A DNA stretch of 64,000 nucleotides from Chitinophaga pinensis (GTDB lineage Bacteria > Bacteroidota > Bacteroidia > NS11-12g > UBA955): assembly GCA_945877575.1 (NCBI GenBank), contig CAMDUE010000003.1, positions 1 to 64,000 on the forward strand. Reading direction: 5' to 3'. The notes under the pieces are model-generated. The model did no database searches. It was not told the origin of the DNA and saw only the letters and a program-made list of their open reading frames with translations. This document shows, in pieces, positions 38,063 through 47,551 of the stretch; position 1 is the first letter of the stretch; each line of letters starts with the position of its first letter. The translations under genes and the position numbers were made by a program.

Positions 38063-39445
38063 ATGACGCCAACGAACAATAACATCATTGCAGGACTGGA
38101 CATCGGAACCACAAAAATTTGTGTGATTGTATCACAACTTTCCGACAATGGAAAGATCAACATCTTGGGGGTGGGAAAAGCATCATCACAAGGTGGAGTT
38201 TCTCGTGGAATGGTAGCCAACGTGAGCAGAGTAGTCACTGCCATTGAAGAAGCTGTCAAACAAGCTGAGAAACTGAGTAGAGTAAAAATCAATACCGTTT
38301 ACGTAGGTATTGCAGGTCACCACATAAAAAGTTTGCAGCATCGTGGCACTTTGACTCGCAGAAATGGTGAAGAAGAAATCACTAAGGATGAACTGAATAG
38401 TCTTACCACAGAAATGGAGAACTTGGCGTTATCTCCTGGCTTGGAAATTCTACATGTTTTACCTCAGGAGTATAGAATTGATGGCGAAGACGGAATCAGA
38501 GATCCAGAAGGACGTATAGGTACTCGCGTTGAATGCAATTTCCATATTATTACCGGCGAGACCAGTCGTGCACGCACCATTGGTAAGGCTGTAATGAAAG
38601 CGGGTTTGCACTTGGCAGACCTTGTGGTTGAACCAGTTGCATCTGCACAAGCTATTTTATCTGAGCAAGAGATGGAAGCCGGCGTTGCATTGGTAGATAT
38701 TGGCGGTGGTACCACTGATATTTGTATTTTCGATTCAGGGAAAATAGTTCACACAGCAATTATACCAATTGGTGGAGACCGCATTACCCAAGACTTACAA
38801 GAAGCCTTTGGTATTCTTAAAGATCAAGCCGAAGAAGTGAAAGTAAAATACGGAAGCTGCTTTAGCCTAGAGAATATGAAGAATGAAGTTGTGGTAATTC
38901 CAGGACTTCCAGGAAGATCTCCTCGCGAAATTTCAGTTTATGCTATTTCACAAGTTATCAAAGCCCGAATGGAAGACATAGTTCAAAAAGTAGATTTTGA
39001 AATTCAACTTTCAGGAATACAACACCGATTAAACGGAGGTATTGTATTGACCGGCGGCGGATCTAGCTTGAAAGACATCAACCAATTTTTCAGTTATAAT
39101 ACCGGACTTGATGTACACTTAAACAGCCCTGGCCAACATTTAGGCAAAGGTATGATTGAAGAAGTTCGCAATCCCATGTATTCTACGGCCATTGGTTTAG
39201 TCATGAAGGGAATTGAAACCGAACAACTTAAACCCGGAAATCATCCTAACGTTCATGTGGAAGAAATTGTACAACCTAAATCAACGCCACAACCTGAACC
39301 TGTAATGGTTGATGAGGAAATTCAAGATATCTCTCAGAACAAAAAGAAGGGCATTTCTTGGAAGAGTTTATATCCAGGCAATGGTATTTTCAAAAACTTC
39401 ATCAGTGATTGGATTTCTGATGATGCAGATGATTTCCATCCATAA
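38063..39445 (+). CDS. ftsA: Cell division protein FtsA
   Basis: The 460-residue actin-like ATPase has phosphate loop 1 (IIAGLDIGTTKICVIV), the adenosine-binding VALVDIGGGTTDICIFDSG and VLTGGGSSLKDINQFF. An end segment with alternating hydrophobic and charged residues (KSLYPGNGIFKNFISDWISD) fits a membrane-targeting amphipathic helix. It tethers FtsZ to the membrane. The linker before that helix is Pro/Glu-rich. ftsZ follows 15 bases later. Confidence 0.97.
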   Translation: MTPTNNNIIAGLDIGTTKICVIVSQLSDNGKINILGVGKASSQGGVSRGMVANVSRVVTAIEEAVKQAEKLSRVKINTVYVGIAGHHIKSLQHRGTLTRRNGEEEITKDELNSLTTEMENLALSPGLEILHVLPQEYRIDGEDGIRDPEGRIGTRVECNFHIITGETSRARTIGKAVMKAGLHLADLVVEPVASAQAILSEQEMEAGVALVDIGGGTTDICIFDSGKIVHTAIIPIGGDRITQDLQEAFGILKDQAEEVKVKYGSCFSLENMKNEVVVIPGLPGRSPREISVYAISQVIKARMEDIVQKVDFEIQLSGIQHRLNGGIVLTGGGSSLKDINQFFSYNTGLDVHLNSPGQHLGKGMIEEVRNPMYSTAIGLVMKGIETEQLKPGNHPNVHVEEIVQPKSTPQPEPVMVDEEIQDISQNKKKGISWKSLYPGNGIFKNFISDWISDDADDFHP

Positions 39446-39460
39446 CAAAAATCTTAAATT

Positions 39461-40921
39461 ATGTTTCAACCAGATTTTCATTCTGAACCTAATCAACCGA
39501 ATAAATTGAATAACATCATTAAAGTCATTGGAGTAGGCGGCGGCGGAGGTAACGCGGTCAACCATATGTACCGTGAAGGTATTGAAGGTGTAGATTTCTT
39601 CATTTGCAATACAGACAACCAGGCTCTCAGGCATAGCCCAGTTCCAAACAAAATACAACTTGGAAATGAGCTTACTGCAGGACTTGGTGCTGGATCTGAC
39701 CCCAATATGGGGGCGAAAGCAGCAGAAGAAAGCAAAGCCGATATTCAACGAATGTTGGGTGATGGTACCCGAATGATATTCTTGACTGCCGGTATGGGTG
39801 GTGGAACAGGTACAGGAGCGGTTCCAATCATTGCAAAATTTGCAAAAGAAATGGGTATTTTAACCGTGGGTATTGTGACCATTCCTTTCTCAGATGAAGG
39901 TCCAGTCAGAATCAAACAAGCACAACAAGGAATTGCTGATTTGAAGCCTCACGTAGATGCTCTTATATCCATTTCCAATGACCGTATAGTAGACATGTTT
40001 GGTGATTTGTCCTTCTTAGAGGCATTCTCCAAAGCCGATGATGTGCTTTGCACTGCTGCTCGAGGAATTGCAGAAATCATATTCAAAACCGGACACTTGA
40101 ACGTTGACTTCAACGATGTTAAAACCGCCATGCAAGGTTCTGGTCAAGCCCTAATGGGTACTGGAACTGCTGCGGGTGAGAATCGTGCTGAGTTAGCTGT
40201 TAGAGCTGCGTTAAATAGCCCCTTGCTTGATAGCACTAGAATTTTAGGTGCAAAACACCTGTTGATTAATCTAACCTATGGAACGAAGGCTCCAACCATG
40301 TCTGAAACCCGAATCATTACCTCTTATCTCCAAGAAGAGGCGGGTAATAATGCATTGCTCAAAATGGGTATCACCCTAGAACCCGCATTAGAAGATAAAA
40401 TCAGTGTTACAGTTATCGCAACTGGTTTTGAAGAAGTAACAGCGGTTCAAAAAGAAACCTCAACAAGTCAACTGATGGAAGAAGTTGTACAGACTCAGTC
40501 TTTTGTACCCACAGATCTTCCCTTAGAAATAGAAGACGCCAGTTTTGAAACCCCTGTTAATGAACCTGTGGTTTCTAAGCCAGAACCAATAATGGAGTCT
40601 AAGCCAACTGCAGTTTCTGAGCCTATTGCAACTCCAAGCCTAGAAGATTTATTCAAAACTCAAAGCAGCCGCAATTCACAATTACACTTAAACTACCAAC
40701 AACCACCCGTTCAGTCGTTAAGTCGCGAAAACAAAGCAAGCATCCACGACAATGACATGGATATTCCAGCGTATTTAAGAAGAAATGTGGAATTGGTTTC
40801 AGCCCCCCCAAGCAGCGCAGTAGAGGTGAGTCGATTAACTATACAGGGAACAGAAACCCAATCTAAAGACAATAATTTTACCGTGCAACCCAACAGAATG
40901 TTGCATGACAACGTAGATTAA
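39461..40921 (+). CDS. ftsZ: Cell division protein FtsZ
   Basis: The 486-residue tubulin homologue has IIKVIGVGGGGGNAVNHM, the GTP signature TAGMGGGTGTGAVPII and the T7 loop HLNVDFNDVKTAM. The globular part ends near residue 330; a long acidic linker follows. The FtsA-binding peptide DMDIPAYLRRN lies near residue 431 and is followed by about 45 more residues ending MLHDNVD, so it is not at the very C-terminus as in proteobacteria. The stop shares bases with the convergent glycosyltransferase stop (TTAA). Confidence 0.97.
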   Translation: MFQPDFHSEPNQPNKLNNIIKVIGVGGGGGNAVNHMYREGIEGVDFFICNTDNQALRHSPVPNKIQLGNELTAGLGAGSDPNMGAKAAEESKADIQRMLGDGTRMIFLTAGMGGGTGTGAVPIIAKFAKEMGILTVGIVTIPFSDEGPVRIKQAQQGIADLKPHVDALISISNDRIVDMFGDLSFLEAFSKADDVLCTAARGIAEIIFKTGHLNVDFNDVKTAMQGSGQALMGTGTAAGENRAELAVRAALNSPLLDSTRILGAKHLLINLTYGTKAPTMSETRIITSYLQEEAGNNALLKMGITLEPALEDKISVTVIATGFEEVTAVQKETSTSQLMEEVVQTQSFVPTDLPLEIEDASFETPVNEPVVSKPEPIMESKPTAVSEPIATPSLEDLFKTQSSRNSQLHLNYQQPPVQSLSRENKASIHDNDMDIPAYLRRNVELVSAPPSSAVEVSRLTIQGTETQSKDNNFTVQPNRMLHDNVD

Positions 40922-42192
40922 AGTTCTTTATAGACCGTAATGATTTGATTTACAATCACTTTTGTATCGTATGTGTTTAATGTTTTCAGTCGGGCTTGAT
41001 TTCTAAAATCGGCCCGATTGTTTTTTAAGAAGGCTCCAACTTTTTGTGTCAGGTTTGATACATCACCAGACTCAACCAAAAAGCCATTGATTCCATCTTC
41101 AACCATCTCCGGTATACCGCCTACCCTAAACCCAGCTACTGGAGTACCCATAGATAAACTCTCTATGATTGTTGTGGGTAGATTATCTTGCACAGAGGTA
41201 ATCACATATAAATCGCTCAATTGAAAAGCCAATTTCACCTTTTCTATATCTGTAACGTATCCCCAATGGGTACATTTAAATGGAAACGGACCCAGTTCCT
41301 CTTGCTTATTATCACCTAAAACCAATACCTCAAACTCCACTTTCTGTTGGCAAAGTATCTCACACATCTCAATGAAATGAAAAAAACCTTTTGCTGGATT
41401 CTGTAAATATGCCGCGGAAAACATCAATAACGGCTTTTCGAAACCGTAAACCTTACTCAACTTTTGGCGAACATCTTCCTCCAAAGGTTGAAACTTCTCA
41501 GTATCTATGGGATTCGGAATCACGGTCATAATTTGATTATTCTTCATAACAGCACTCATATTGGCTTGTTGGGCAAGCCAATTACTTGGGGTCACAAACT
41601 TAATTTGATTGTTTCCCCAAAGCTCCATCTTACGTTTTATCAAAGAACTTGATAAATCAAATTCTGACGGATGTTTCAAGTACTTACAGTTTCCGCAAGA
41701 AACTTGATGATTCTCGCAACCCCAAGTGTAATAACAACCTCCAGTTACAGGCCACAAATCGTGACAGGTCCAAATAAACTTCTTCCCAGGAACTAATAGA
41801 AGTTTTTCCAAAGTTTCAAAAGATTGAAATCCTTTGTGTACCCAATGCAAGTGAACAATGTCTGCCCATTGCACCAAATCATGATTGGAGATGTCAATTC
41901 CTTGGCTCGCATGACTAAATTGAAACCTGACCTTCTTTGAGGCCTCAAATCGCAAAAAACTAAGCTTATCTAAGGCATGTTTAAAAAAGGCAAATACTTT
42001 TTTAGGAAAAGAATCAGCCCACAAAGTGTAAGTCGAACTATTTTGGCTTGGGCTTAAGTGGCCAGAAAATACCAAATGTTTGGATTCAACATCTAAACTA
42101 AAACGATTCAATCCTTCGTTCAGTCGCTGGGCTACCACTGAAGCTCCACCCTCAGAAGATGCGTTAATATGGAGTACTTTAATCTTTGACAA
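40918..42192 (-). CDS. GT4-family glycosyltransferase
   Basis: The 424-residue product is a GT-B enzyme. The N-terminal half has VLHINASSEGGASVVAQRLN and a cysteine-rich piece (CHDLWPVTGGCYYTWGCENH, then CGNCKYL) seen in a subgroup of GT4 enzymes. The donor-binding half has AAYLQNPAKGFFHFIEMCE and ESLSMGTPVAGFRVGGIPEM. It probably adds a sugar to a surface polysaccharide or glycolipid; donor and acceptor are unknown. It starts with TTG inside the MFS gene (14-base overlap) and ends in a TTAA shared with ftsZ. It is the last gene of the operon that begins at 44736. Confidence 0.88.
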   Translation of the reverse strand: MSKIKVLHINASSEGGASVVAQRLNEGLNRFSLDVESKHLVFSGHLSPSQNSSTYTLWADSFPKKVFAFFKHALDKLSFLRFEASKKVRFQFSHASQGIDISNHDLVQWADIVHLHWVHKGFQSFETLEKLLLVPGKKFIWTCHDLWPVTGGCYYTWGCENHQVSCGNCKYLKHPSEFDLSSSLIKRKMELWGNNQIKFVTPSNWLAQQANMSAVMKNNQIMTVIPNPIDTEKFQPLEEDVRQKLSKVYGFEKPLLMFSAAYLQNPAKGFFHFIEMCEILCQQKVEFEVLVLGDNKQEELGPFPFKCTHWGYVTDIEKVKLAFQLSDLYVITSVQDNLPTTIIESLSMGTPVAGFRVGGIPEMVEDGINGFLVESGDVSNLTQKVGAFLKNNRADFRNQARLKTLNTYDTKVIVNQIITVYKEL

Positions 42193-43453
42193 CTTCCTGA
42201 GGTGATTGATTTAATTGTTTTGCTAATATAAGTGCTAAACCAAAATTGATCATCATCAAAATTCCGCCTGCCAAGTATGGGAGCATGTAAAACTGAGCAT
42301 ATAAAAGTCCACTAAGCAATGGCCCCACAGCTCTTGCTAATGAACCAAGCGATTGCATGATGCCCAACATTTGACCTTGAGCATTTGCAGGGGCATTTAA
42401 TGAAACTAAGCTATTGATGGCCGGCATCAACAACCCGTTAGCCAATGCAAGGCAAAAGATGGCAAAAAATTGAACGGCATAAAACCATTCTTTCGATGGC
42501 AGGGGAATCAATGAAAGTCCAATTCCAGCAATTGGAGCACCCCAAATAAGCATCTTTCGCAAGCCCAATTTCTTTTGAAAAACTCCTATAAGTCCACCCT
42601 GAACAACTGCACTAAAAACTCCGATTACTCCAAAAATATTTCCAATGGCCACAGGGTTTAAATCATATTTTTCTTTCCAAAGTACGCTGGCGTTTATTTG
42701 CATCATTGAGAATGCAGCGATGTAAATAAAATTGATCAACATAAGCTCACTGATTACAGGTATTTTTCGAGCTTCTAACATTCCAGTGAAGGTTTCTGTA
42801 GGACTTCTTTTTACGGTTGATTTTTGGGTATTGCTTTCAGGAAGAAACCTCCAAGCCAACACAAAATTCAAAAGGCAAAGCAACGCAGTAAATAACCCTA
42901 CAATAAAAAGTGAATGATTTGCTGATTCATGAATATGAAACAACTGCTTTACATCAAATCCGAACAATGTTTCGGAACCGTATAGCCATCCTCCGAGAGG
43001 AGGACCAAAAACAAATCCCAATCCAAAAGCAGCACCAATGATGCCCATTTTCTTGGCCCTATCTTCATAGCTGGTGATATCGGCAATGTAAGCTTGAGCC
43101 GCCGAAATGTTGGCACTTCCAAAACCTGAAATAATTCTTGCTAAAATCAAGACCCAGAATGACTGCGACAAACCAAACAGAACGTATCCGAAGGCATTCA
43201 CCAAAATAGAGCCCAAAATAATGGGTCTCCGGCCAATTCTATCAGATAAGCTTCCAAATAACGGGGCAAAGATGAACTGAATGATGGAAAACACTGCAGC
43301 AATGAGTCCAACAGCTACATCGGGATTGATGGTTGTGCCTGACTCAACAGATAGTTCCTTGGCCAAATTGGGGAGAATGGGAATGACGATTCCAAATCCC
43401 AAAAGATCAATAAAAATGGTTAAAAACAGAATTGCTATTCGGCGATCTTTCAT
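42179..43453 (-). CDS. MFS transporter, TetA-like drug:proton antiporter family
   Basis: The 424-residue product has twelve predicted helices. The first has the TetA-type sequence LTIFIDLLGFGIVIPILPNL, and the loop 2-3 motif A reads GSLSDRIGRRPIIL. IIGAAFGLGFVFGPPLGGWL is the motif C region of antiporters. It resembles class B/G tetracycline-type exporters, but housekeeping members of the same group are common in Bacteroidota and no resistance can be claimed. It lies six bases after the small conserved gene. Confidence 0.9.
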   Translation of the reverse strand: MKDRRIAILFLTIFIDLLGFGIVIPILPNLAKELSVESGTTINPDVAVGLIAAVFSIIQFIFAPLFGSLSDRIGRRPIILGSILVNAFGYVLFGLSQSFWVLILARIISGFGSANISAAQAYIADITSYEDRAKKMGIIGAAFGLGFVFGPPLGGWLYGSETLFGFDVKQLFHIHESANHSLFIVGLFTALLCLLNFVLAWRFLPESNTQKSTVKRSPTETFTGMLEARKIPVISELMLINFIYIAAFSMMQINASVLWKEKYDLNPVAIGNIFGVIGVFSAVVQGGLIGVFQKKLGLRKMLIWGAPIAGIGLSLIPLPSKEWFYAVQFFAIFCLALANGLLMPAINSLVSLNAPANAQGQMLGIMQSLGSLARAVGPLLSGLLYAQFYMLPYLAGGILMMINFGLALILAKQLNQSPQEVVKD

Positions 43454-43459
43454 TATTTT

Positions 43460-43945
43460 TTATTTAAGTCCAAGTTTAGGTGCGGCCCATGATTCATTCA
43501 AAGGAATGTACATAGATTCTCTGGCCTGAATCAACTGAGTAATTAATGGATTTAAAATCAAAGTGTTACTCTTGAGTCGACCAGATTCAAGAGCCTGTTT
43601 GGCAGTATCGATGGTATAAATTTCAGTGGTATTACAGAAGGCTTCCCAGATTAATGTTCTTTGGAAGAAATCAACACCGGTTTGACTTTGAAAATCTTTG
43701 AGTAATTGAAAAACCTTATCTATGCTGCAACCCGTTGGTGGTGCAACTGACTCATCTACACCAACAATGAGAATGGCTTCGTGTTGAATGGAATAATCAG
43801 CAGAAAGTTGGGCTCCATGAGCCTTCCATGAGGACACAAAAGCTGACATTGCCTGATTTAACACTTCTATTTCATGCTCACTTAAAATGCGATGAGCGCC
43901 AAAAAACCAAAGTCGAGAATGCGCGGGTAAATTTGCTAATAGCAC
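43460..43945 (-). CDS. Small conserved Bacteroidota protein of unknown function
   Basis: The 161-residue product has SRLWFFGAHRILSEHEIEVLNQ at the start, HEAILIVGVDESVAPPTGCSIDKV in the middle and a C-terminal region with ITQLIQARESMYIPL. I believe relatives in the phylum are often labelled 'ABC transporter ATPase', yet there is no Walker A, signature or Walker B motif here, so that name has no support. The GTG at 43945 is the only start that keeps the N-terminal core. It lies 11 bases after the CCG protein gene and just before the MFS gene. Confidence 0.75.
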   Translation of the reverse strand: MLLANLPAHSRLWFFGAHRILSEHEIEVLNQAMSAFVSSWKAHGAQLSADYSIQHEAILIVGVDESVAPPTGCSIDKVFQLLKDFQSQTGVDFFQRTLIWEAFCNTTEIYTIDTAKQALESGRLKSNTLILNPLITQLIQARESMYIPLNESWAAPKLGLK

Positions 43946-43956
43946 AGAGCTTTAGA

Positions 43957-44736
43957 TTAATTGAGGTGCTTGTTAACTAATTCGGCAATATCTAGAACTT
44001 CTACTTGATCTTCTTTTTCGAAGTGTTTGGTTCCGTCTTTCATCATGGTCATGCAGAACGGACAATTGACTGCAATGATTTCAGCTTGGGTATTCAAAGC
44101 TTCTTCTGCTCTTTCAATATTGATTTCTTTATCGCCATTTTCAGCTTCCTTAAACATCTGTGCCCCTCCGGCACCGCAGCACAAACCATTGGTTCTGCAA
44201 CGTTTCATTTCGGTCAAATCTGCATCTAAACGCTCAATGACCATTCTTGGAGCTTCATAAATTCCGTTAGACCTCCCCAAATAGCAACTATCGTGGTACG
44301 TGATTTTCTTTCCTTTGTATGGACCACCTTCAATAGATAACTTACCAGACTCCAGCAACTCGTTAATAAGTTGGGTGTGATGTACTACTTGATAGTTTCC
44401 ACCTAGCGAAGGATATTCATTTTTTAGGGTATTGAAACAATGCGGGCAAGCAGTAACAATTCGTTGAATTCCATATCCATTGAGAACCTCAATGTTTTGC
44501 ATGGCTTGCATTTGAAAAAGAAACTCATTTCCGGCACGTTTTGCTGGATCACCGGTACAACCTTCCTCAACTCCCAAAATTGCAAATTTCACATCGGCTT
44601 TTTGCAGAATCTCTGAAAATGCACGGCTTACCCTTTGGGCGCGTTCATCAAAGCTTCCGGCACATCCCACCCAAAAAAGAATTTCAGGGGATTCTCCGGC
44701 CGATAAATAATCTTGAACAGTACGAATTGGCTGCAT
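43957..44736 (-). CDS. CCG-domain iron-sulfur protein (LutA/HdrB-like)
   Basis: The 259-residue product has two cysteine-rich CCG domains: the first with GCAGSFDERAQRVSRAF, GCTGDPAKRAGNEF and ACPHCFNTLKNEYP, the second with HDSCYLGRSNGIYEAP, GLCCGAGGAQMFKE and NCPFCMTMMKDG. Such domains bind an iron-sulfur cluster in subunits of heterodisulfide reductases, lactate oxidation (LutA) and glycolate oxidase complexes. A partner with ferredoxin domains is usual; none is beside it. It is the first gene of the minus-strand run that continues through the small protein, the MFS transporter and the glycosyltransferase. Confidence 0.9.
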   Translation of the reverse strand: MQPIRTVQDYLSAGESPEILFWVGCAGSFDERAQRVSRAFSEILQKADVKFAILGVEEGCTGDPAKRAGNEFLFQMQAMQNIEVLNGYGIQRIVTACPHCFNTLKNEYPSLGGNYQVVHHTQLINELLESGKLSIEGGPYKGKKITYHDSCYLGRSNGIYEAPRMVIERLDADLTEMKRCRTNGLCCGAGGAQMFKEAENGDKEINIERAEEALNTQAEIIAVNCPFCMTMMKDGTKHFEKEDQVEVLDIAELVNKHLN

Positions 44737-44783
44737 AACGTTGCAATTTCGCTAACTATCATGAATACTGCAACAGTAGAATT

Positions 44784-44808
44784 AAAAAAGGGCCGCTTTT
44801 AGCGACCC
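44784..44808 (-). terminator. Rho-independent terminator after the stress-protein-like gene
   Basis: On the minus strand GGGTCGC, loop TAAAA, GCGGCCC (44808-44790) is a 7-bp stem with one mismatch, followed by TTTTTT (44789-44784). It lies 54 bases after the stop of the 44862-45623 gene and just ahead of the 44736 gene. Confidence 0.85.
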
Positions 44809-44861
44809 CAAGGTGTTTTTCGACAAAAAAATACTCTTTTTAGATACAGATAGATACAGAT

Positions 44862-45623
44862 TTAGTACCCAACGGAACCAGTACCCACTACTTCTTGGTA
44901 TGGTGAAATCAAAATCGGAACTTTCGCTTGTTCACAGACTGCTTGAAAAGCACTCGTTTTAAAAGCACCATCTGAGTTACTCACAGCTGCAATCCAACAA
45001 TTTGGCAAATCATTGGATTTTGCAAGCACCGCCTCAGCAAAGTTTTTATTCTGAACTTCCTCCAATTTAACATTGATCTTGCGCTCTTCCATGTAAATCT
45101 TCGCTTGAAGAGCATACATGTGCGAATACTTTTGATCTTCTTTGTCTTTTGGATTGGAAACTCCCAAAACAGTGACTAAACTAAAATAACTCTTCGCCCA
45201 ATCGGAAGTTGCGAACAACTTTTGTCTGGTTTCCGAATTCCCATCAATGGGCAACAATATGTTGCGCGGCTCTACCCAATTTTGATTTTGATTGAGGTAA
45301 ACAATGCGACATTTGTCAAAACTCTTGACAACTGCCGACATCCCTCCACCCAATAACCCACCTTTCTGATAGGGAGCAGAAATCAAAACCATTTTTACTC
45401 CTTTTTCTTCTGCAACCTTTGCCAATCCTTTCCAAAGCGTTGAAGCTATTCTCAAAACTTCAAACACCCCAGATTGTCCTTCAACTGCAAGAGACTCATC
45501 GGTTTGAACATAGGTTATCTTTGCGTGAGTTTTTCTTGCTAAGGATTTAACAGCCGTTAGGGCCGGTTCTAGTTGGTAGTTTTTGTCGATTGTAAATAAA
45601 ATGCTTGTATTTTTTTCATCCAT
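44862..45623 (-). CDS. Universal-stress-protein-like hypothetical protein
   Basis: The 253-residue product appears to hold two Rossmann-like halves. The first runs from SILFTIDKNYQLEPALTAVK to MVLISAPYQKGGLLGGGMSAV; the second from NILLPIDGNSETRQKLFATS to a C-terminal PILISPYQEV. The ILLPIDGN/TRQK start and the hydrophobic-strand pattern recall tandem UspA-type proteins, but the ATP-binding Gly-rich motif is not clear, so the assignment is tentative. It is transcribed alone and followed by a clear terminator. Confidence 0.6.
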   Translation of the reverse strand: MDEKNTSILFTIDKNYQLEPALTAVKSLARKTHAKITYVQTDESLAVEGQSGVFEVLRIASTLWKGLAKVAEEKGVKMVLISAPYQKGGLLGGGMSAVVKSFDKCRIVYLNQNQNWVEPRNILLPIDGNSETRQKLFATSDWAKSYFSLVTVLGVSNPKDKEDQKYSHMYALQAKIYMEERKINVKLEEVQNKNFAEAVLAKSNDLPNCWIAAVSNSDGAFKTSAFQAVCEQAKVPILISPYQEVVGTGSVGY

Positions 45624-45672
45624 AGGCAGATATGATTTGTAACAAAATAACTAAATTCCGTGCAACTTCACA

Positions 45673-46854
45673 ATGAATATTTACAATATTTTCAAAAACT
45701 TAACATACAGCCAATCATCACGTATTCAATTAGTTTGCAGAAATAAGTGTTTTATTGACACCCATCTGAAATTGAGCGCAATTCTATTTGCAATTTTCAT
45801 TTCAAATTTCAATTTTTTAGAAGCACAATCCTATCGCGGACTGCACGTATTATCTGATTCTGTTGTTTGGGTTTCTGGTTCTAAAGGACAGATATTTCGT
45901 TTGGGAAATTCCATGCAATGGCTGAATTCCTCTCCCCTTGGTTTTGAAAGAAAAGATTTTCGAGACATACATGCATGGAGCCATTCAGAAGCCCTCGCAA
46001 TGAGCGCTGGCGATTCAGGTGTACTATTAAGAACCACGAATGGTGGCAAAACCTGGACCGAAGTTTTCAAAGATTATCGACGAAATGTATTCTTTGATGC
46101 TATTGATTTTGAAGGTTCTTGTGGCGTCTTGTTTGGTGATCCAATTGATTCAACCCATCTGTATACTTACCTTACCCAAGATAATGGTAAGACATGGTTT
46201 AAAATCCCCGATGGGAAATGGAACTCCATCTCTGCCAAATTAAGCTCAATGTACGCTGCGAGTGGGAGCTCAGTAAATATTGAATTTTGGACCAACCATA
46301 ATAAAAATATTGACTTAGGCTTGGTAATTGGTGGCGGAGGTGAAAAAGGTGCCTCAATAAGAAGAGCATCACTAAAATTAGCCATTGATGATACAAAAAC
46401 GGAACTCGTTTTACTCGAAGAGAATTTTACAGACATTTCCATTCCGCTTCCCGAAGGAGCCGGCTGGGGAATATATGCCATGTCTGAAATACCTTCTGCA
46501 AATCTTGTGACTCCTCGCCAAGAAAAGTTTGCCAATATCAAACATTTTAAAGAATATTTCTTGGGCGGTGGACATTGGCAATATCCATTTGCTGATACAC
46601 AAACTGTTTGGAAGTTAACCCATGACAACAAATTAATTCCCATGAATTACAAAGGTTACGTTAGCGGCATTTTATCAACCGGCAATGAGAGTTTTGCTGC
46701 TGTTGGAACCAATAAAATTCAGTCAGGGCTGCCTTCAGATATGCCTGTTAGCAATTCCATTCAAAAATCTAAAAATTATTTGTGGGTTGTCGGAAAACAA
46801 AAACTGTTTTATCCAATCAAGCGAAAAGATTATATTTTAGAATACAATAAATAG
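45673..46854 (+). CDS. Secreted BNR-repeat protein, no T9SS domain
   Basis: The 393-residue product has two Asp-box turns ([12 protein letters not shown] near 117 and [11 protein letters not shown] near 168) and a propeller-like strand pattern. Relatives in the phylum are often called 'oxidoreductase' or compared with Ycf48, without proof. The signal-like stretch ([17 protein letters not shown]) lies unusually far in, at about residues 36-52. No ATG lies between it and the first ATG, so either the N-terminal part is long or a TTG near residue 33 is the true start. No sorting domain is present at the C-terminus. Its last 38 bases overlap the convergent GT2 gene. Confidence 0.72.
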   Translation: MNIYNIFKNLTYSQSSRIQLVCRNKCFIDTHLKLSAILFAIFISNFNFLEAQSYRGLHVLSDSVVWVSGSKGQIFRLGNSMQWLNSSPLGFERKDFRDIHAWSHSEALAMSAGDSGVLLRTTNGGKTWTEVFKDYRRNVFFDAIDFEGSCGVLFGDPIDSTHLYTYLTQDNGKTWFKIPDGKWNSISAKLSSMYAASGSSVNIEFWTNHNKNIDLGLVIGGGGEKGASIRRASLKLAIDDTKTELVLLEENFTDISIPLPEGAGWGIYAMSEIPSANLVTPRQEKFANIKHFKEYFLGGGHWQYPFADTQTVWKLTHDNKLIPMNYKGYVSGILSTGNESFAAVGTNKIQSGLPSDMPVSNSIQKSKNYLWVVGKQKLFYPIKRKDYILEYNK

Positions 46855-47530
46855 CTCTAAACCCGTCTTTCCATCCAATTTTCTTGCCTTCTTCGAACGT
46901 TCTTCCGTAGTAAGAAATACCCACTTCGTATATTCTTATTTTGGGAACTCGAGCCATTTTTGCAGTCACTTCAGGTTCGAATCCAAATCTCTTTTCCTTC
47001 AGATTTAGCTGTTGTATTACATCTGTTCTGAACATCTTGTAGCATGTTTCCATATCTGTCAAATTGAGATTGGTGAACATGTTACTCAAAAAGGTCAAGA
47101 ATTTATTGCCAATGCTGTGCCAGAAGAATAATATTCTGTGCGGATTTCCACCCATAAATCGAGATCCGTAAACCACGTCAGCTACATCCCTAACAATGGG
47201 GTCTAACAACAAATTAAATTCATGCGGATCGTATTCTAAATCAGCATCTTGAATCACAGTAACCTCTCCCGTTGCCTTCTGAATACCTGTATGCAAGGCC
47301 GCTCCCTTGCCTTGGTTTGCAGGATGCTGAAAGAGTTGCAAATTTTGCTCGGGATACTGCTTTTGATACTCGTTTAAAACCTTCCACGTATCGTCTTTCG
47401 AAGCATCATCAACAACAATAACCTCTTTTGCCATTCCTCCTAACAACTGCACTTTAGCTACCTTATTTAAAATCAAATGAATGGTTGCTGCTTCATTGTA
47501 GGCCGGAATTACGATAGATAAGGTTTTCAT
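46817..47530 (-). CDS. GT2-family glycosyltransferase, polyprenol-phosphate sugar type
   Basis: From the ATG at 47530 the product is 237 residues. It has [31 protein letters not shown] and the metal-binding [11 protein letters not shown], all typical of DPM1-like enzymes that move a sugar onto a polyprenyl phosphate. There is no C-terminal membrane domain. GSRFMGG and CYKMFRTDV also fit the family. It lies 21 bases after the SprT-like gene and overlaps the convergent BNR gene by 38 bases. Five extra N-terminal codons are possible from 47545 but are outside the family core. Confidence 0.92.
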   Translation of the reverse strand: MKTLSIVIPAYNEAATIHLILNKVAKVQLLGGMAKEVIVVDDASKDDTWKVLNEYQKQYPEQNLQLFQHPANQGKGAALHTGIQKATGEVTVIQDADLEYDPHEFNLLLDPIVRDVADVVYGSRFMGGNPHRILFFWHSIGNKFLTFLSNMFTNLNLTDMETCYKMFRTDVIQQLNLKEKRFGFEPEVTAKMARVPKIRIYEVGISYYGRTFEEGKKIGWKDGFRAIYCILKYNLFA

Positions 47531-47551
47531 AAAGTCAAGAAGCAAAGATAA

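Noticed and set aside
42179-43453. Tetracycline resistance call for the MFS transporter
   Set aside because: Only general antiporter motifs are seen; related housekeeping transporters are common and there is no mobile context.
43460-43945. 'ABC transporter ATPase' label for the small conserved protein
   Set aside because: No Walker A, signature or Walker B motif is present in its 161 residues.
46167-46643. 158-residue minus-strand frame inside the BNR gene
   Set aside because: It is a shadow of the plus-strand gene, with no family features and no promoter.
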